Assembly (NCBI GenBank): GCA_937983635.1
Contig: CALJZR010000032.1
Location: 1-6,429, forward strand
DNA from: an uncultured bacterium
Lineage (GTDB): Bacteria > Patescibacteriota > Patescibacteriia > Patescibacteriales > UBA12465
Reading direction: 5' to 3'
Length of the DNA: 6,429 nucleotides
This document shows positions 5,949-6,429 of this stretch, piece after piece. Position 1 is the first letter of the stretch. Each line of letters begins with the position of its first letter. The notes beneath the pieces are model-generated. The model had not been told where the DNA came from and did no database searches. It worked only from the letters and a program-made list of their open reading frames with translations. A program made the translations under genes and the position numbers.

Positions 5949-6383
5949 ATGGACTCTACTTTCCCCACTAGGGCCATTATTCTTAATCGACGTGACTGGC
6001 GCGAGGCTGACCGCCTCGTTTCTGTTTATACCCCCGACCACGGTCGCTTGACCCTGGCGGCCAGAGGCGCCCGCAAACTCGGTTCTAAGTTAGCTCCGCA
6101 TTTGGAGCCGATTAGTATTAGTCGTTTGCTGGTAGTTAAAGGCCGGGGTTTTGATTTGGTGGGAGCCGCTCTAGTAGAAGAATCTTTTCTCCACATTAAA
6201 CAAGATCTTAATCGTCTTTATTTCGCCGGCCAAGCCCTGCGTTTTTTTATGCGCTTAGTGGAGGAAGGGGAGCCCGATCCTGAACTTTTTGCTTGGTTAG
6301 AAAAATGGCTCTTAAATCTGGAAGCGGCCGCAGGGGAAGAGAATTTGCCTAAGGAAGATGGTCGTTTCCGGCTCGCTCTCTTC
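5949..6383 (+). CDS. recO: DNA repair protein RecO, 3' end missing
   Basis: RecO acts with RecR, and often RecF, to load RecA onto SSB-coated single-stranded DNA and anneal strands during gap repair. The 145 visible residues contain the N-terminal OB-fold: TRAIILNRRDWREADRLVSV (7-26), YTPDHGRLTLAARGARK (27-43) and LGSKLAPHLEPISISRLLV (44-62). The first part of the helical domain follows, to about FRLALF (140-145). RecO is normally about 220-260 residues, so roughly the last third is missing. Genuine sequence stops at 6383, where an Illumina adapter begins. The frame stays open through the adapter, so an automatic caller would append the false peptide RSEERRVGKECRSRW. The start follows the ruvX stop by five bases and has no Shine-Dalgarno sequence. 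Confidence 0.93.
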
Positions 6384-6429
6384 AGATCGGAAGAGCGTCG
6401 TGTAGGGAAAGAGTGTAGATCTCGGTGGT
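6384..6429 (+). other. Illumina TruSeq adapter contamination at the contig end
   Basis: From base 6384 the sequence begins AGATCGGAAGAGC and continues through GTCGTGTAGGGAAAGAGTGT and AGATCTCGGTGGT. This is the read-through form of the Illumina TruSeq universal adapter as I know it, matching over all 46 bases. It runs to the end of the window and is synthetic, not genomic. It should be masked before gene calling or database submission. Confidence 0.98.

Noticed and set aside
1..6429. CRISPR array, tRNA, insertion sequence, toxin-antitoxin or defence genes
   Set aside because: No direct repeat series, cloverleaf, transposase motif or recognisable defence domain was seen; the genes are housekeeping types.

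Overview
The window looks like one end of an assembled contig from a Candidate Phyla Radiation (Patescibacteria, probably Parcubacteria-like) bacterium. This rests on the style of the ribosomal proteins, on rpsE running straight into rplO with no rpmD (L30) between them (L30 loss is a known CPR trait), on a DUF475 membrane protein of a type often seen in these genomes, and on start codons that almost all lack a Shine-Dalgarno sequence. It is an inference from gene content; no 16S gene is present. All genes are on the + strand, tightly packed, and no stretch over 90 bases lacks a gene.

Region 1 (1-3366) is the distal part of the spc ribosomal-protein operon: rplF (5' end cut off), rplR, rpsE, rplO and secY. 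These make large- and small-subunit proteins plus the SecY protein-export channel. A long hairpin (2034-2070) spans the rplO stop codon just ahead of secY. A strong intrinsic terminator (3392-3421) closes the operon.

Region 2 (3421-4705) begins with an extended -10 promoter directly abutting that terminator. It drives a 98-residue protein I do not recognise and then a DUF475/TerC-superfamily membrane protein, possibly a metal-ion exporter.

Region 3 (4713-6383) is a tight run of map (methionine aminopeptidase, with an unusual insertion between two metal-binding aspartates), ruvX/yqgF and the 5' part of recO, with gaps of 1 and 5 bases. In many bacteria map follows secY-adk and precedes infA-rpmJ-rpsM; here it is linked to nucleic-acid maintenance genes instead.

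The last 46 bases (6384-6429) are not biological. They match the Illumina TruSeq adapter, left at the contig end and fused in frame to recO. I found no CRISPR array, tRNA, rRNA, insertion sequence or defence locus, and no convincing new multi-gene system. The points most worth checking are the adapter chimera, the rplO-secY hairpin, the Map insertion and the unrecognised 98-residue protein.
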